A stretch of DNA of 64,000 nucleotides from positions 409,575-473,574 of the forward strand of contig OX442437.1 in assembly GCA_949361645.1 (NCBI GenBank). Reading direction: 5' to 3'. The position numbers and the translations under genes are program-made. Each line of letters begins with the position of its first letter. Position 1 is the stretch's first letter. Below are positions 26,801 to 40,099 of this stretch, piece after piece. A model generated the notes under the pieces. That model did not search any database and was not told the DNA's origin. It saw only the letters and a list, made by a program, of their open reading frames with translations. This stretch comes from Spongilla lacustris. Taxonomy: Eukaryota > Porifera > Demospongiae > Spongillida > Spongillidae.

Positions 26801-29800
26801 CAATTACATATTTGCCTAACTTCATACAAATTCAGTCAAATACAGTCAGTGATGATCCTATTCAGAAATGATATTGCTGTCTTCAAGTTCCATGGACACC
26901 TGGCATGATTTATAAATGTAGTTTGTTTTTAAATGATAATTATCTTATTATTCAGAAAACGTGGAGTTAATAAAACTAGCCTGCTCCAGATATACATTTC
27001 CAGAAAATGGCATACTGATTGACAAAAAGCATAACCAGACACCACTTCACATTGCAGCAAGTTCAGGTTATACTCCGGCTTCTAATGAAATATGTCAGAT
27101 TTTATGCCAACATATTAGCCTGCACCCACAAGACAAAGATGGAAATACAGCTTATCAAGCACTTGGTAAAAATGATGAACGATTTAAACTTTTTCTTAAA
27201 GCAGATATTGATCGTCTGCAGACCAAACAACTGTCATATTTCGCTGTTACCCAAGAACTCACAACAAATCTCTCCTCTATTAGTGCATCCATTGATCACA
27301 AAAGGAACAAAATGGATGGCACATGTGTGGATGAACCAAACAAAAAGCATGACACAGAGGCAAATGTACTTAGGGACGAAGCAGGTGGAGTGAAAGATAT
27401 TGTACAAACAGAGAAAGATGTCTCCCTTGACTTTGATGGATTACCGTGGGAGGTAGAATGCACAGAAAATGTTTTGAAATTCTTAAAAAATGAGAATTCA
27501 AGGCATATAAAATACAAAGTAGTACAAAAAATTCATCGTATAGCTCAAGGAGAGTTCCATGACAAGCTATGTAAGAAGGTAAGTAGTTCACTTCAACTAT
27601 ATGAAGCAAAGATTACAAAAGCTGCAAGGCTTCTGTGGGAAGTAGCCATTCAGTTCTCACCTCGATGCACTGGACAAAACAACTCGGTGCACATTTTCTC
27701 GGAAGTGATACGAGTTTGGAGTATAGTTTGTGATCATGATGACATCGATCATAATATTAGGATGATTGAGAAGTCCCATTTTGGGGGTAAGAATGCTGCA
27801 CTAAAGATAGCTTTGCATAGCTCTGAACAAGGTGGATGTAAAACCCACAGTCGTGACCGAATGCCTAGGAAATTTACTCTAAAATCAAACCAGGTTGAAG
27901 AGGTTGTTGTCAACTATGTTCCAGCTGCAAGTCTGAAACTGGATGAATACAATGTAGTAACATTTTACTCCCTTTCCTCTGGAACACTGAGATGTGCCTT
28001 GACCAATGAAAATATCAGGCGGGACTTCCCTTTCAAAGCATGGCATGAAGAGCATGACATCATCAATAAGCCTTACGAACAAGCCATTATTCTGTTAGGG
28101 CGTAGTGGTACTGGAAAAACTACTTGCTGTCTATACAGACTTTGGAACGAGTTTCACAATTATTGGGCTAACAGCTGTATATTGCCAGATCATGCTGCAG
28201 AGACAAAAGATGGTTCCATTGATGATGGTGCTACGGCAGACCATGATGGAGCACATAATAACACCTTCATCCCACAACAGGTCTGTCCACCGGGACATCT
28301 ACACCAAGTATTTGTCACAAGGAACCCAATTCTGTGTGCACAGATGAAAAAAAGGTTTTATGATCTTGCAGCAGGCAATGAGCACTGTAAATCACACCTC
28401 CCATTTGAGGAGTATGATCTTCCCACATGCTTGCAAAGTGTCGAAGACCTTGCCTATCCACTGTTTCTAACTGCACGACAGTTTTATATCCTTCTTGACA
28501 ACTCATTTGGTGAGAAATCCAAGACTTTCTTTCCTCGCTCTGCAGATGGCACACTAAATGTAAAAATATCAAGCTCAGAATATAATCATGAGAACCTTGG
28601 CACTTTATTAGATCTCGATAACAGTGACAGTGATGGTGAAGATGTGATCTTAGAAGCACCATCTGATACTAAAGGAAGGCAGCCCAATACCACCTATGTG
28701 GAAATAACTGAATCATACTTTGTTGAGCACGTTTGGAAGAACATATCCAAGAAGACAAGTGGAACGTTAGACCCACTGCTTGTTTGGATGGAAATCAAGT
28801 CCATCATTAAGGGCTCATTCCAAGCTGTGCAAAGTAGTAATGGATATCTGACAATGGAGGAATATGAAGCTGCAGGAAGGAAGATGGCCCCAAACTTCAT
28901 AGGAAATCGATCAGTTATTTATGAGCTATTTCAACGCTATCAGGATTATATCAAGCAGCAACGACATGGCCATTTGTTTGATGAGTGTGACCTAATCCAT
29001 CACCTGCATCAATATCTCAATGCACCAGGTGGCTGGTATGTACACCATTTCTACATTGATGAAGTTCAAGACTTCACTCAAGCAGAGCTGGCACTATTCA
29101 TCAGGACCAGCAGAGATCCAAATGGTCTCTTCCTCACAGGGGACAGTGCTCAGAGTATCATGCAAGGAATTGCATTCCGTTTCAGTGATGTACGCACAAT
29201 TTTTCATGCAGCGCAAGAGGGCACAAAAGACAAAAAAGGTGTCACAAAGGTTTCTGTTCCAGACATTTCACAGTTGACAGTGAACTTTCGCTCACACTCT
29301 GGTGTACTCAATCTTGCATCAAGCATTATTGACCTTCTCAAAAATTACTTTTCTTCGTCATTTGACTACCTCCCTGGTGATGTAGGCATGTTTGAAGGGC
29401 CCATGCCAGTTCTTGTCGATACTTGTGATTCTGGTGACCTGGCATTGCTGCTCAGAGGCAACAAGAGAGACAAGTCAGCAATTGAATTTGGAGCACACCA
29501 AGTGGTCATAGTAAAGACTGAAGCTGCAAAACGTCATATACCAGATGAACTTAAAAATGCTGTTGTACTGAGTGTATTTGAATCCAAAGGACTAGAATTT
29601 GATGATGTGCTACTCTACAACTTTTTTCATGATTCAGCTGTAAGTATTATGTTTCAATTGTTATGTATTGTACTTTTTTATTATAGGTTCAAAAGGAATG
29701 GCGAGTGGTCAGTGAGTTCTTGGAAAGCAACCGTGATTTAGTTAAAAATAAAGAGGAAGTTTTCAAACAGCAACGTCCACTTCAATTTGATGAACTACTG

Positions 29801-30493
29801 CACAAGTCTCTTAATTCAGAGCTTAAGTACCTCTATACTGCCATCACACGTGCAAAGTGTAACTTGTGGATTTACGATTCAGATGATGATAAACGTCTTC
29901 CAATGTTTGAATACTGGCTGAAAAGAGGTCTGGTCAAAGTGGTAGGGTTACAGCACAAAAATACAGTGGATGAAAAATTGTTCATTCGTACATCAACTTG
30001 TGAAGAATGGAAGAAGCAAGGTGACTACTTCATGAAAAAATGCTACTGGGAACCAGCTGTGAAGTGCTACCATAAAGCAGGCGATAGACACCTAGAAATG
30101 GAAGCCAAAGCCTGGTCGTTGATCAGTAAGGCCTCTACTGATAGCCAGGAGCTGTATCTCCAAGCAGCATTGGCTCTGCTAGGTAGCGATGAAGCTAGAC
30201 ATGATCCCAGCAAAGACAATATTCGGCATGCAGCCAAGTGCCTAGAGAAAGGCAGATATCATGAGGAGGCATCTCAACTCTACAAACTCCTAGACAGGGT
30301 ATGTATGCGCTTTGTATAATGATAACCAATATTAATATGCATCTCATCCATTTAATAGCACTTTCAAGAATTTGAGGACTGTTCTGCCATTTCTGGATGT
30401 ATAGCAGGAGAAAAGGAGGAAAAAGACAAACAAAGCTCAGAAATTGGCAAATCAAAAGTTAACGATGATAGTTGTGATGGCTATGAAAAATAA
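17809..30493 (+). CDS. TRANK1-like TPR/ankyrin-repeat UvrD-type helicase
   Basis: Seven exons join in compatible phase: 17809-17898, 18923-19108, 19433-19589, 19646-26344, 26956-29639, 29687-30298 and 30359-30493, giving about 3,520 residues. Exons 1-3 encode TPR-like helices. Exon 4 is one 6.7-kb exon with about 14 copies of a ~148-residue unit (residues ~225-2300). Exon 5 opens with ankyrin repeats (QTPLHIAASSGY). It then carries a superfamily 1 helicase: Walker A GRSGTGKT (2759-2766), motif II DEVQD (3079-3083), GDSAQSI, NFRS (3154-3157), ESKGLEF (3253-3259) and YTAITRAK (3322-3329, exon 6). All core motifs are intact, so ATPase activity is likely; its nucleic acid substrate is unknown. 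The architecture matches the animal TRANK1 family (human about 2,900 residues). The start at 17809 is the first ATG joining the TPR exon in phase; exon 1 is the least certain. Confidence 0.88.
19886..26100 (+). repeat. Intragenic array of about 14 units of ~445 bp
   Basis: Inside the largest exon of the TRANK1-like gene. Each unit has an IT-x-x-D-I-x-x-AI start, a LQVL block, a LW-x-L-AI-KEKP block, FLTCGAKPS, NCSP-x-ERT and LLSGGP. Some pairs are nearly identical at DNA level: about 20175-20470 with 21063-21358 (offset 888 bp), 20461-20580 with 22252-22370 (offset 1791) and 21589-21720 with 22498-22629 (offset 909). All offsets are multiples of three. Confidence 0.9.
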
Positions 30494-30779
30494 GAATCAA
30501 AGCAAAAAAGACTAAGTGATATCCAGTTATAATTACAGATTGTATTTGATATAGCTACATATACCTGTTTGTATTAAGTATTTGGTGTGTCTTCTAGTCC
30601 TTTCTCCTCGGCCAGTTGTGTTAATTCAATTAATCAACTAATTTACTAACAGCACTCGTGCTGATCTGACATGAAATACATTCATTAAACACGTCTTTTT
30701 GAATATATTAAACACAAACGCAAACTAAAAATAAGATAACAAAACCTTTGAGAAATTGCAGAGCACAAACATCAAGCAG

Positions 30780-31200
30780 GTTAGGTATGCTGACGATGCT
30801 ACAGCAGGTGGCACACTACTGAATCTTAAGGCCTGTGGACCATGTTGTCATCTTCTGGTCCCTCCTATGGGCACTTTGTCAACCCTGGGAAAACATGGTT
30901 GATTGTTAAACCACAACATGAGCAGGATGCAAAGGAACTATTCTCTGGCACTGGAATTGGTATAACATCTGAAGGGAAGCGCCATCTTGGTGCAGCACTT
31001 GGGAGCCGTTCTTTTCTAGAGAGCTACATCAGCGACAAAGTGAAAGTGTGGACGTCTACCATTTCTCAACTTATCCTTGATCGCCAAGACTCAACCTCAT
31101 GCTGCCTACTGTGCCTTTGTTCATGGTGTGTCTGGGCTTTTGACTTTTTTCCTTCGCACCATACCTGACTATCTTCACTACTCCAGCTTTACTTAACCTC
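30780..31200 (+). pseudogene. Reverse transcriptase fragment of a retroelement
   Basis: A broken frame begins with the polymerase signature YADD (TAT at 30786). It shifts frame before 30842 and continues with the downstream RT block (GKTWLIVKPQHE, HLGAALGSRSF), then shifts again near 31075. The order and spacing fit the palm/thumb region of RTs common in animal retroelements. It is a short remnant, 290 bases after the TRANK1-like stop codon, with no ends visible. Confidence 0.7.
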
Positions 31201-31699
31201 CACAGAATGCAAAAATTACTTTACTGGATACATATTGAAAGCACACCCTCACATAACAAAACAGCTTGACATGTTGGTCCACCTATGACCTAGAAACTTG
31301 TAACATGATGCATGCCCTCTCCTAAAAGTGCAGTCTTCCTATGAAAATCTAGCTGAAGGGCACACAATGGCATAAAATCATGAGTCACTTAAAATAAGAG
31401 AGCCTCAAAAGCAGAGTATAAATAGGAAGTCGATAGCGTTTAGCGTTCGGAAGATATAGCGATTCAAACAAGAAGCATTTTTATAAATAATTATAACATT
31501 ATAAAACTCGGACATTTTCGCGAAAACTGTCCCATATATATTGTACATGCATTTTACTGGAAGCAGGTCTACGAGCTAGCAGAGTACTAGTACCAGTAAT
31601 CAGTTCTCTAATTAAAGAAGCATTTGATTGAAACTAATTTGATTTGTGGTAGTTGTGGTCGGCAGTGTGGTGTAGAAGAACATCAAGTTTCATTCAGAC

Positions 31700-34600
31700 A
31701 TGAACAGCGAAGAAAAGGATCCTCTATTTAATCGACTGGCGTCATCGCCCATTCTTCCTTCCACCAAGAAAGTGTACCTTCTGTACGCAACTTTGGCGGT
31801 TGTGGCGGCGTCCGCGGCAACCTTTATTATAGGCCTTCTGGTTGGTAGGGCGGCCTTTCGTAATGCGGCTCCATCGACGTCAACGTCCAATACTAGTAGT
31901 CAAGCTGCATGGGGTGCGAACGTCGCTGATGGCGGTGCCTCTGTTCCAGTCCTCAACTGGATCGACGACCAGCTGCTCACAACCAACATACGGAATAACC
32001 TTCAAAACCTAACTGTCCTGCCGCATATCGCCGGATCCCCCCAAAACATGAAGCTAGCCCAAGACATCTACACCCAGTGGGTGAACTACGGGTTTGACGA
32101 CGTCCAACTGGTCAACTACTCCGTGTTGCTTAGCTACCCGAACACCTCTAATCCTAACGTATTGCTTCTGAAGAACTCAGCGGGAGAGACCATTTACAAT
32201 GCCCATACCGCACAGGAAGCTCCATTAACACCAGGCGAGAATGGCAGCACAGTAGCCATGCCGTTCAATGCATATTCTGGGTCTGGAAATGCCACTGGAA
32301 GACTGGTCTATGTGAACTATGCTACCATTGATGACTTTTTGTACCTGACCACAAACTTGTCTCTCAATCTGACTGGTCGTATCTGCATAGCCAGGTATGG
32401 TGCCATCTTCCGTGGAGACAAAGCTCACCTAGCCCAAACCTATGGATGCTCAGCTCTGATAATATATTCTGACCCACAAAACTACGCTCCCAGTGGTACC
32501 CCTGTGTACCCTAATGGACCAAGCCTGCCCCCCTATGGACTTCAGAGGGGTAGTCTAATGGTGAATGTAGGAGACCCACTCACCAGCAGAGCTCCATCAC
32601 TTGGTAAGTTCTTGTTGGCAGAGGTTATTGTAATGTGATATTAAATTGAGAAAGGATTCCTTAATTGTGCACTAAATACTTATCCCTCTGATCACAGTGT
32701 GATCATATAGTAGATAAAATGGCTGCTCTGCTGCAGTTTACATGTTGTACACTTGACATGGTTCCAATGTCAATATATCAGTCATGCAATGTGTATTACT
32801 GACATCAAAACTGTAAAATAATGCACATCTGTATTTGTGTTGCCGGTAAATATCTTATGCCTATTCCATGCAGTTGGCATATTCAGAGAGAGCTATAGCT
32901 CCGTGATGGAAAGTGGGGGAGTCCCCTCAATACCAGTACAGCCCATAGGATATGGAGATGCGATATACTTCATGAGGTACTTATTGCACGCACCTAGCTG
33001 TACTGGTGTGCTCGGGGTTAACACTTAAACATATTATCATTGCAGCCAATTGGACAACTATACTGCTCCAAGCAGCTGGAGTGGAGCACTGGATGTGATC
33101 TATCGCATATGGCAGTCAGACAGTAATACGAAGTATGTACGCTGGGGGGAGGCTGAACCACAGCATATTTGTGCTAATCAGTTGCATTCAATCGAATACC
33201 ATACTTGCCTAGTACCACTATACTTCCGAGACAATCCATAGTAGAGCACCACAACTTTTGCCACGACCCTCTCAAAGCCTTTTCATTTTTCAGCAATCTA
33301 ATAGGGCTCATTGAGATTAGTTATTATGCACAGTTTCACTTTCGGATACACTTCGGTTAATTGACAATATTTTGTCAACTTTGTAAGCCCCATGAAATTT
33401 TGTGATTACTATGACTGTTTTGCAAGGCTACAGTAATGTGTCCATAAGGTTTTGATTGAAACTGTTACTAACACTAGAATGCACTTGCCTCATGGGTGTA
33501 TACATATGTATGTGTTGTGTGAAAACCTTAATAAACTTAATATTTTGACTAGTTGTTTTACACTTCTCAAATTATCTCAAAACACCCCTATTCATTTCTC
33601 TATTTCAATTTAACCCCATGACAAGATAGGTTATGAAATAGTTAATGCATTAAAATTAATTTTGGGTATCCGTTCCGCTAGTAAGTTATAAATTGATTTG
33701 TGTCAAAAACATTATGTTTCTTTGAACTGCCGCTTGACCACAAAGTTTACACAGACGTAACGATGCTATTAAAACAGACGTAACTACGATAGAAGGGCGT
33801 AGCCCAAGTTGCAAAAGAACGGGAAGGTCACGTTGCACTCTGCGCTAAGCTTCGTACGCTTGCTAATATGCACTTCTAGCACGCATGACACTTCGATCCC
33901 GATACAACAATAGTAGCGCTCTATAAAGCATAGCAAAACTGTACGTGCTATATTTATCTACTCATATACATGTGCACAAAAGATCACACCATATGTGTAG
34001 TGCTCTAGCAAAAAAAATAAAAATAAATAAAAATAAAACAACTAAATACTTAGTCTAACTTAAAGGGCTCCTAGAGCGATACAGTATCACAAAGCCTGTA
34101 GCAGTGGGGTCAACAAGAGTTGAAGCTGGAATGACGGGAATATCTTGAGTCTGCTGATAAACATGCTTAGAGCGCTACTATTGTTGTATCGGGACACTCA
34201 TGCGTGCTAATTAGCAAGCGTACATGTACGAAGCTTAGCGCAGAGTGCAACGTGACCTTCCCGTTCTCTTTTGCAACTTGGGCTACGCCCTTCTATCGTA
34301 GTTACGTCTCTTTTAACAAGATATAAAAATTTAATTAAAATAAAATTGGTGATGTAGGATTTGTATAGATAGCAATTGAGTAAAAAGGAAGGAAACAAGG
34401 AATTACGGATATTATGCATTCATTAAATTATAAATATTACAGACCTACATTATTTAGCAAATCTACCTGCCTGAAATTCTGCTAAATGTAGGTATGTAAT
34501 ATTTATAATTTAATGAATGCATAATATCCGTAATTCCTTGTTTCCTTCCTTTTTACTCAATTGCTATCTATACAAATCCTACATCACCAATTTTATTTTA

Positions 34601-37600
34601 ATTATATCTTGTTTCACTCCTTTTTTTTCCTCCGGTGGATTCCTACTTATACGTTGCATGCATGAGAGCAAACGAAGGAAGAATGAAGGGCAACCTTGGA
34701 ATACTACCCATTTATATAGTGCAATGTCACATCACAGCAGCATAAGACAGTTTGATCTGCTCGCTTGTCATCATCATTAAATCATATCACGATCAAACAA
34801 TTTCTTGCTAACATCACTGAACTGGCATGTTAGCAACACCTAGCCTCTCAGCCAGGTTATTCTGGAAGGCAAGGGGACCCCTAAAAAAAAGAAGTTGTAG
34901 TGAGGAGAGGAGGTGTTAGTAGTGATGGAACAAAATATTATGCTCAGACCACAAATGCCAAACCAGAGCATCGTGATATTTATTGCCATTTCCCGCCTGA
35001 CACGCTTTTCATTAAACCACTCTGGGTCACTAGCTACCAAAACTGGTTCATCAGGATCAACCTAAGCATAGCACACACACCCCGCCATGTCATACACAAG
35101 GACCTCCATCACAACTATCCCCTCACAGGATTCAAAGCCGTACACATGCGTTCTTCAAAGCCAGTAGCAAAGGCATCATGATTAATCGCCATAAATGCCT
35201 GTTCTTGTATGATTAAAGCAATTTGCCATTCACACCAAAGATGCTTACCAGATTGCTTGCCATTTTCATACGTGGTGGGCAAAAGGACCACCGCTGAGTA
35301 CAGCACAGAAATGTCTACCATCATCATGGCCAAACTATATCCCTTGTATCCATGCCAGCTGTGTTGGGGCAAATCGGTGGAGAAGGAAGTGATTCTTGAA
35401 AGAGGGGAAGGGAGGAGATGGGAAGGGAGGAGAGGGGAGAAGAGAAGGGGGAAGCGATTAGAGAGGAAGGGGGAGGAGAGAAAAGATAATGAGACAGGAG
35501 GGAAGAGGAGGAGCAAAGGAGCACAACATCACACAGATAAGCAGTACACCCATCGGCAACATATCTGTGGGACATGGCACACACAAACATACACATACAC
35601 CCACCTTTCCAGAGTGGTCCTGGTGAGATGGTGTTCCCTTTCCTCTCAGTTCTCCATCTTCACATCATAACAAATGAGTAATATATCCTTCCCGCAGAGC
35701 AGCAGTGCTTGTGGCCATGTCAATAACAAAGCTGTCCTCATTGGAAGCTGCTGACATGACTTATGGGGTTATGGAGTTACCAGTGCAGCCTGAATGAGCA
35801 GCGCCTGATTTGCTCTGGTGGGGACCTCCAGAGGACACGCATTTGTGAAGGATATTAGGAGCATTTATTACCATTGAACAGAACTCACTTATAAATGGGT
35901 CCTACCAGCAGGCCATTGATCTTTGAGAGCTTGCATAGCGTACTGAGCTTACATGAGAGAGAAGGGGGATGGGGTGCAAATAGTAACATTATCTCGTCGC
36001 TAGGTGGCTCACCTATACACGTCATCCATGGCCAACCAAATATAGCCTAATGTATGACAGTGTAGCGGCTACGAGCTACAACCAAGTATACGGAGAACTG
36101 GATACACAACAGCTAGCCACGGCCAGTTGCATAGAGTGTCGGGTCGTTCCCCACCTTCACGTTATCCTTCGCGCATGCTATCGATCCTTCTTACTCTCGG
36201 AATCGGCGTTGTAGCGCAATTGTTCTTTATTTTTCACGTGCTTCCACCTACTATCTCTGCTTCCACAAAGCGCCTCTCAGCACGACTGTCATCAATTCAC
36301 TGGCAATCGTCTTTGCACGATTCTTTTCTCTTCGCGATCGATCGACGTGACAGCAGGCACACCTGAGAAACGTGACTATAACTTCTTCAACCACAAGCTG
36401 ATGCAGGGTCTCCCTTTTATGGTTTCCAGCTGATAAAATCTGTTGTGGGCTATTGCTAACAAAACTAAGTTTGCTAAAGATCAAAATTGTGTTCAGTATA
36501 ACTAAAAATCGGAAAGCAATAGTACCAAACAAATTCGGCAGAAAGTTTCTAACTTGTCTCCTACAGTTCCTTTTCAAAACGGCTAACATTACTCTTCAAT
36601 CGCGAGGAAGATACAATGCAATAAACCTCTTATCCGACCTAATCTTATCTTATCAGATCCGGAAGGAGAAACTTTTTTTTAGGTTCGAGTGTGGGAACGA
36701 GAGAGCGTTATCTCTGTTGCCCGAGCTTTCTAAGCGTCGGCAGTTTTACTGCATTGTAGATAATCGACGGCTGTATCCAATTACGCTCGCTAAAGTCCAA
36801 CTGATTCTACGGTGCAACGGCAATAGTGGAATCTGGTGTTTTGCTAATCTTATTCATGACACTTCAAATCCTACACAGGACCTACTAACGTAGGTCCTGA
36901 TAGCAAAGAAACATGATGTTTTTTGACACAAATCAATTTATAACTTACTAGCGGAACGGATACCCAAAATTAATTTTAATGCATTAACTACTTCATAACC
37001 TATCTTGTCATGGGGTTAAATTGAAATAGAGAAATGAATAGGGGTGTTTTGAGATAATTTGAGAAGTTTAAAACAACTAGTCAAAATATCAAGTTTATTA
37101 AGGTTTTCACACAACACATACATATGTGTACACCCATGAGGCGAGTGCATTCTAGTGTTAGTAACAGTTTCAATCAAAACCTTATGGACACATTACTGTA
37201 GCTTTGCAAAACAGTCATAGTAATCACAAAATTTCATGGTGCTTACGAAGTTGACAAAATATTGTCAATTAACCGAAGTGTATCCGAAAGTGAAACTGTG
37301 CATAATAACTAATCTCAATGAGCCCTATTAGATTGCTGAAAAATGAAAAGGCTTTGAGAGGGTCGTGGCAAAAGTTGTGGTGCTCTACTATGGATTGTCT
37401 CTTCCAGGTTCATCAATTTGTTCTACTTTGCAAATCGGTTATTAGAAACATAAAATTGATTAATGCATTATTTATTTACCAGCAGTTACCTAGATTTTTT
37501 CAGGTTTTTGTAATTTTTAATATTGACGTCGACGCGATAAATCCCAGTTCCTGAAGTCTGTATATAGCCAATTTTATTTTTGCTATTCCGTTAGCTTATC

Positions 37601-38727
37601 AGCCGACTTTAAATCATTAAAATGTGCATGTGCCCTATAGTCATGCATAATCCATTGTTCGAACAGCATATCCCCTAATAATTCGACAAGGGGTAGAACC
37701 ATGGAATACTACTCCACGCATATATTAAAGCCACCTATCAAGACATGTACGATATTTAGCATGTCATGGCCGAACGCCTGAAAAAGGGTGTACCTAAGTA
37801 TTTAGGCCTGAAAATGACACCTGGGAACCAATAGAACACTTAGCAGTCTTAGCTGGTGCAAAAGAGTGTGTATAGTGCGTTTGATTAATGTACATTTCAA
37901 TACTACATGAATGCAAACAATTGAGGGAGGGCAGTGTTGATTAGACTGGGGACCTGACTGATGCAGCTGGATCCCCAGACTAAGTGTTGATTACATCAAC
38001 AAAATTTCTTGTACCTTGAAATTAACCCCATTAATAAGCCAACATTTGTCAGGAAAAGTGAAGGGCATATAAATAGGTAATCAATTTCCAACCGATTTCT
38101 GCATATGAAGGAAATGAATATCGACTAATCACGACTATAAAAAAACATAATCGGTTATTTCGATAAAGTAAATTCTGAAATCGGTTAATCCGAATGATAG
38201 CCGACCAAATACCGAGGCAATCATGAATAATTGAATAACCTTAAAAACCAGAAAATCGGTTACACACATTAATATCAACATCAAAGTGCCACATATTGTA
38301 GACAGAATTCCTTTTTTTAAGCTCAGCAATGAATAAACTGTCACAAGCAGTTAAATCTCATCCTCTTACCATCCTCCCTTCTCCAATTTGTAGCCAAACC
38401 TTCATCCAAGTCAACAACTACCAGGAGCAACAACCCATCTATGATGTCATAGGCACCATATATGGGCAGGCCGAACCTGATCAAATGGTGATCCTTGGTA
38501 ACCATAGGGATGCATGGGTATTTGGAGCAGTTGACCCTAACTCTGGGACTGCAATTATGGAGGAGGTAGCCAGAGCCTTTGGCACCTTGAGAACCAAGGG
38601 GTGGAGACCTGGTCGTACCATAGTGTTGTGTAGCTGGGATGCTGAGGAGTATGGGCTGATTGGTTCTACTGAGTGGATAGAGGTGGGTGGAAGAGAAGCA
38701 TGCCTTTGTACAAGTCCCCCATGACTG

Positions 38728-38772
<45 letters not shown>

Positions 38773-40099
38773 ACACACACACACATACACACACATACAC
38801 ACACACACACACACATACACACACACACACACACATACACACACATACACACACACACACACAGGAGAGGCAGAAGGTGCTTGGACCCAACACTGTGGCC
38901 TACCTCAATATGGACAGTGCTGTGGCAGGTACTACATTGCCTTGCTATGGTATGTGTTGTTCACTCTCATTTGCAGGTTCAACATTTCTATCTATTGGTG
39001 CAAATCCTCTGTTGTTCAAAGTGCTATACACAGCTGCAAAGTTGGTATGTTATGATATGTGGGCTATAAGTTGTGCTAGAGCTCGTCTCAATGCAGGTGA
39101 AGTGTCCAAACCAGGGCTTTGATACACTGTATGATGAGTGGCAACACTACGAATATATGACTTTCAATGGGACAGTACAACCAGAGTATGTTGCCATCTA
39201 GTATTACTGATGCTTAAGTGACTAGCCCCCCCCCCCCCCCCCCCCCCCCCTCCTCTTTTTTTTTGATCCCCATAGAATGCATAACCTTGGATCAGGCAGT
39301 GACTTCACCATGTTCCTTCAACTGCTGGGAATAAGCTGTGCTGGCTTTGCATATGTAAGCTACACACCACAAGTGACTGGATCACATGACTATTAGTCGC
39401 CCCAGGTTAACACCACTAGCTATGCTGTGTACCATTCTGTACATGACAACTTCTACTGGATGACCAACTTTGGAGACCCTTCGTTCACTCACCATCAGGC
39501 CTTAGGATTGATGTGGTTCAAGACTGCTATACTCCTAGCCACATCTCCAGTTCTGCCTTATGACCCAAGGGACTATGCCATTGCTTTACAGAACATCTTT
39601 GGTAGTTTTATGCAGCAGTATGGTGGTGTGCTTCAGAGCCAGAACATCTCCTTGGAGTATATTGCTGATGAGTTGAATCAGTTTGTCACTGCATCCATCA
39701 GATTCTGGAACCAGCTCCAGACTGCAGCATCCAACACGTCTATCAGTGAACGAGCTCTCCGTATTCTGAACAACAAGTTGATGAACTTGGAGAGGGCCTT
39801 TATCATACCAGAAGGTTTACCAGGGAGACAGTTCAAGTAAGGACCTAAGAAGTGCACCTTCCAATGTGCATGTGTTCCATTTCTCCTCCAGACATGTGAT
39901 CTTTGCCCCAAGCTCGGTCAATTCCTATGCCAGTGCTACCTTCCCAGGTCTTTCTGATGCAATATTCAGTGCTCTGCACCCTGCACCTTCTGTGCCCCCA
40001 GACTGGGATGAGGTACGGAGACAGTCAGATGCTGTAAGGGTCCACATCAGATGTGCCACTCAAGTGATGAACCAACCTGGCATCGAGTTCCTAAAATGA
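31700..40099 (+). CDS. Glutamate carboxypeptidase II-like membrane metallopeptidase (M28B)
   Basis: Ten exons join in phase: 31700-32603, 32874-32976, 33046-33132, 38394-38682, 38865-38928, 38977-39044, 39097-39185, 39276-39354, 39406-39836 and 39892-40099, giving 773 residues (human family members about 740-750). It is a type II membrane protein: a short N-tail, then a hydrophobic helix at about 26-49, then the PA-type insert, the peptidase core and the helical dimerisation domain. All zinc and catalytic residues are present: His402 (NHRDAW), Asp412 (VDPNSG), Glu449-Glu450 (DAEEYG), Asp478 (NMDSAV) and His571 (YHSVHD). It should remove C-terminal acidic residues from extracellular peptides. 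Intron 3 (5.26 kb) carries a large inverted-repeat element, and intron 4 is largely CA repeat. The exon 3-4 join loses nothing compared with the family. The paralogue (FOLH1, NAALAD2 or NAALADL) cannot be decided. Confidence 0.92.
33776..34309. mobile_element. 534-bp foldback element nested in the larger one
   Basis: Arms of about 160 bases (33776-33934 and 34157-34309) are inverted copies sharing AGACGTAACTACGATAG, GGGCGTAGCCCAAG and GTAGCGCTCT. The spacer is unique and non-coding. A duplicated ACAGACGTAAC lies just outside the left end. Confidence 0.8.
34314..34614. mobile_element. 300-bp near-perfect palindromic MITE
   Basis: Arms at about 34315-34440 and 34495-34613 are inverted copies (AACAAGATAT at the outer ends). 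A smaller palindrome around 34442-34493 forms the loop. Because of the symmetry, matching short frames appear on both strands; they are not genes. A diverged one-arm copy lies near 49690-49790. Confidence 0.85.
38731..38864 (+). repeat. CA microsatellite that supplies a splice acceptor
   Basis: An interrupted (CA)n/(ACATAC) tract fills most of the 182-base intron 4 of the carboxypeptidase gene. The final CACAG of the tract is the 3' splice site for the exon at 38865. There is no ordinary polypyrimidine tract. Confidence 0.85.

Larger units (their letters stand above)
33228..37401. mobile_element. 4.2-kb element with ~500-bp terminal inverted repeats
   Basis: Left arm 33228 to about 33726 and right arm about 36904 to 37401 are near-perfect reverse complements. 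The outer ends read GAGACAATCC and GGATTGTCTC. TTCC flanks both sides and may be a short target duplication. The interior holds two smaller foldback elements, a purine-rich tract (35390-35520) and only short frames with no recognised transposase, so it looks non-autonomous. It sits wholly inside intron 3 of the carboxypeptidase gene. Confidence 0.85.

Noticed and set aside
34207..34780. Two frames on opposite strands encoding the same 27-residue start
   Set aside because: They are the two arms of a palindromic MITE, not duplicated genes.
34900..35516. Open frames inside the large inverted-repeat element, considered as its transposase
   Set aside because: They are short, lack a recognisable catalytic motif and partly run through a purine-rich tract. 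I could not support a coding call.
38731..38864. Cys-Val and Thr-His repeat frames here and at 50653-50850, 55420-55630, 59425-59520 and 62596-62790
   Set aside because: They are translations of TG/CA microsatellites in introns or intergenic DNA.
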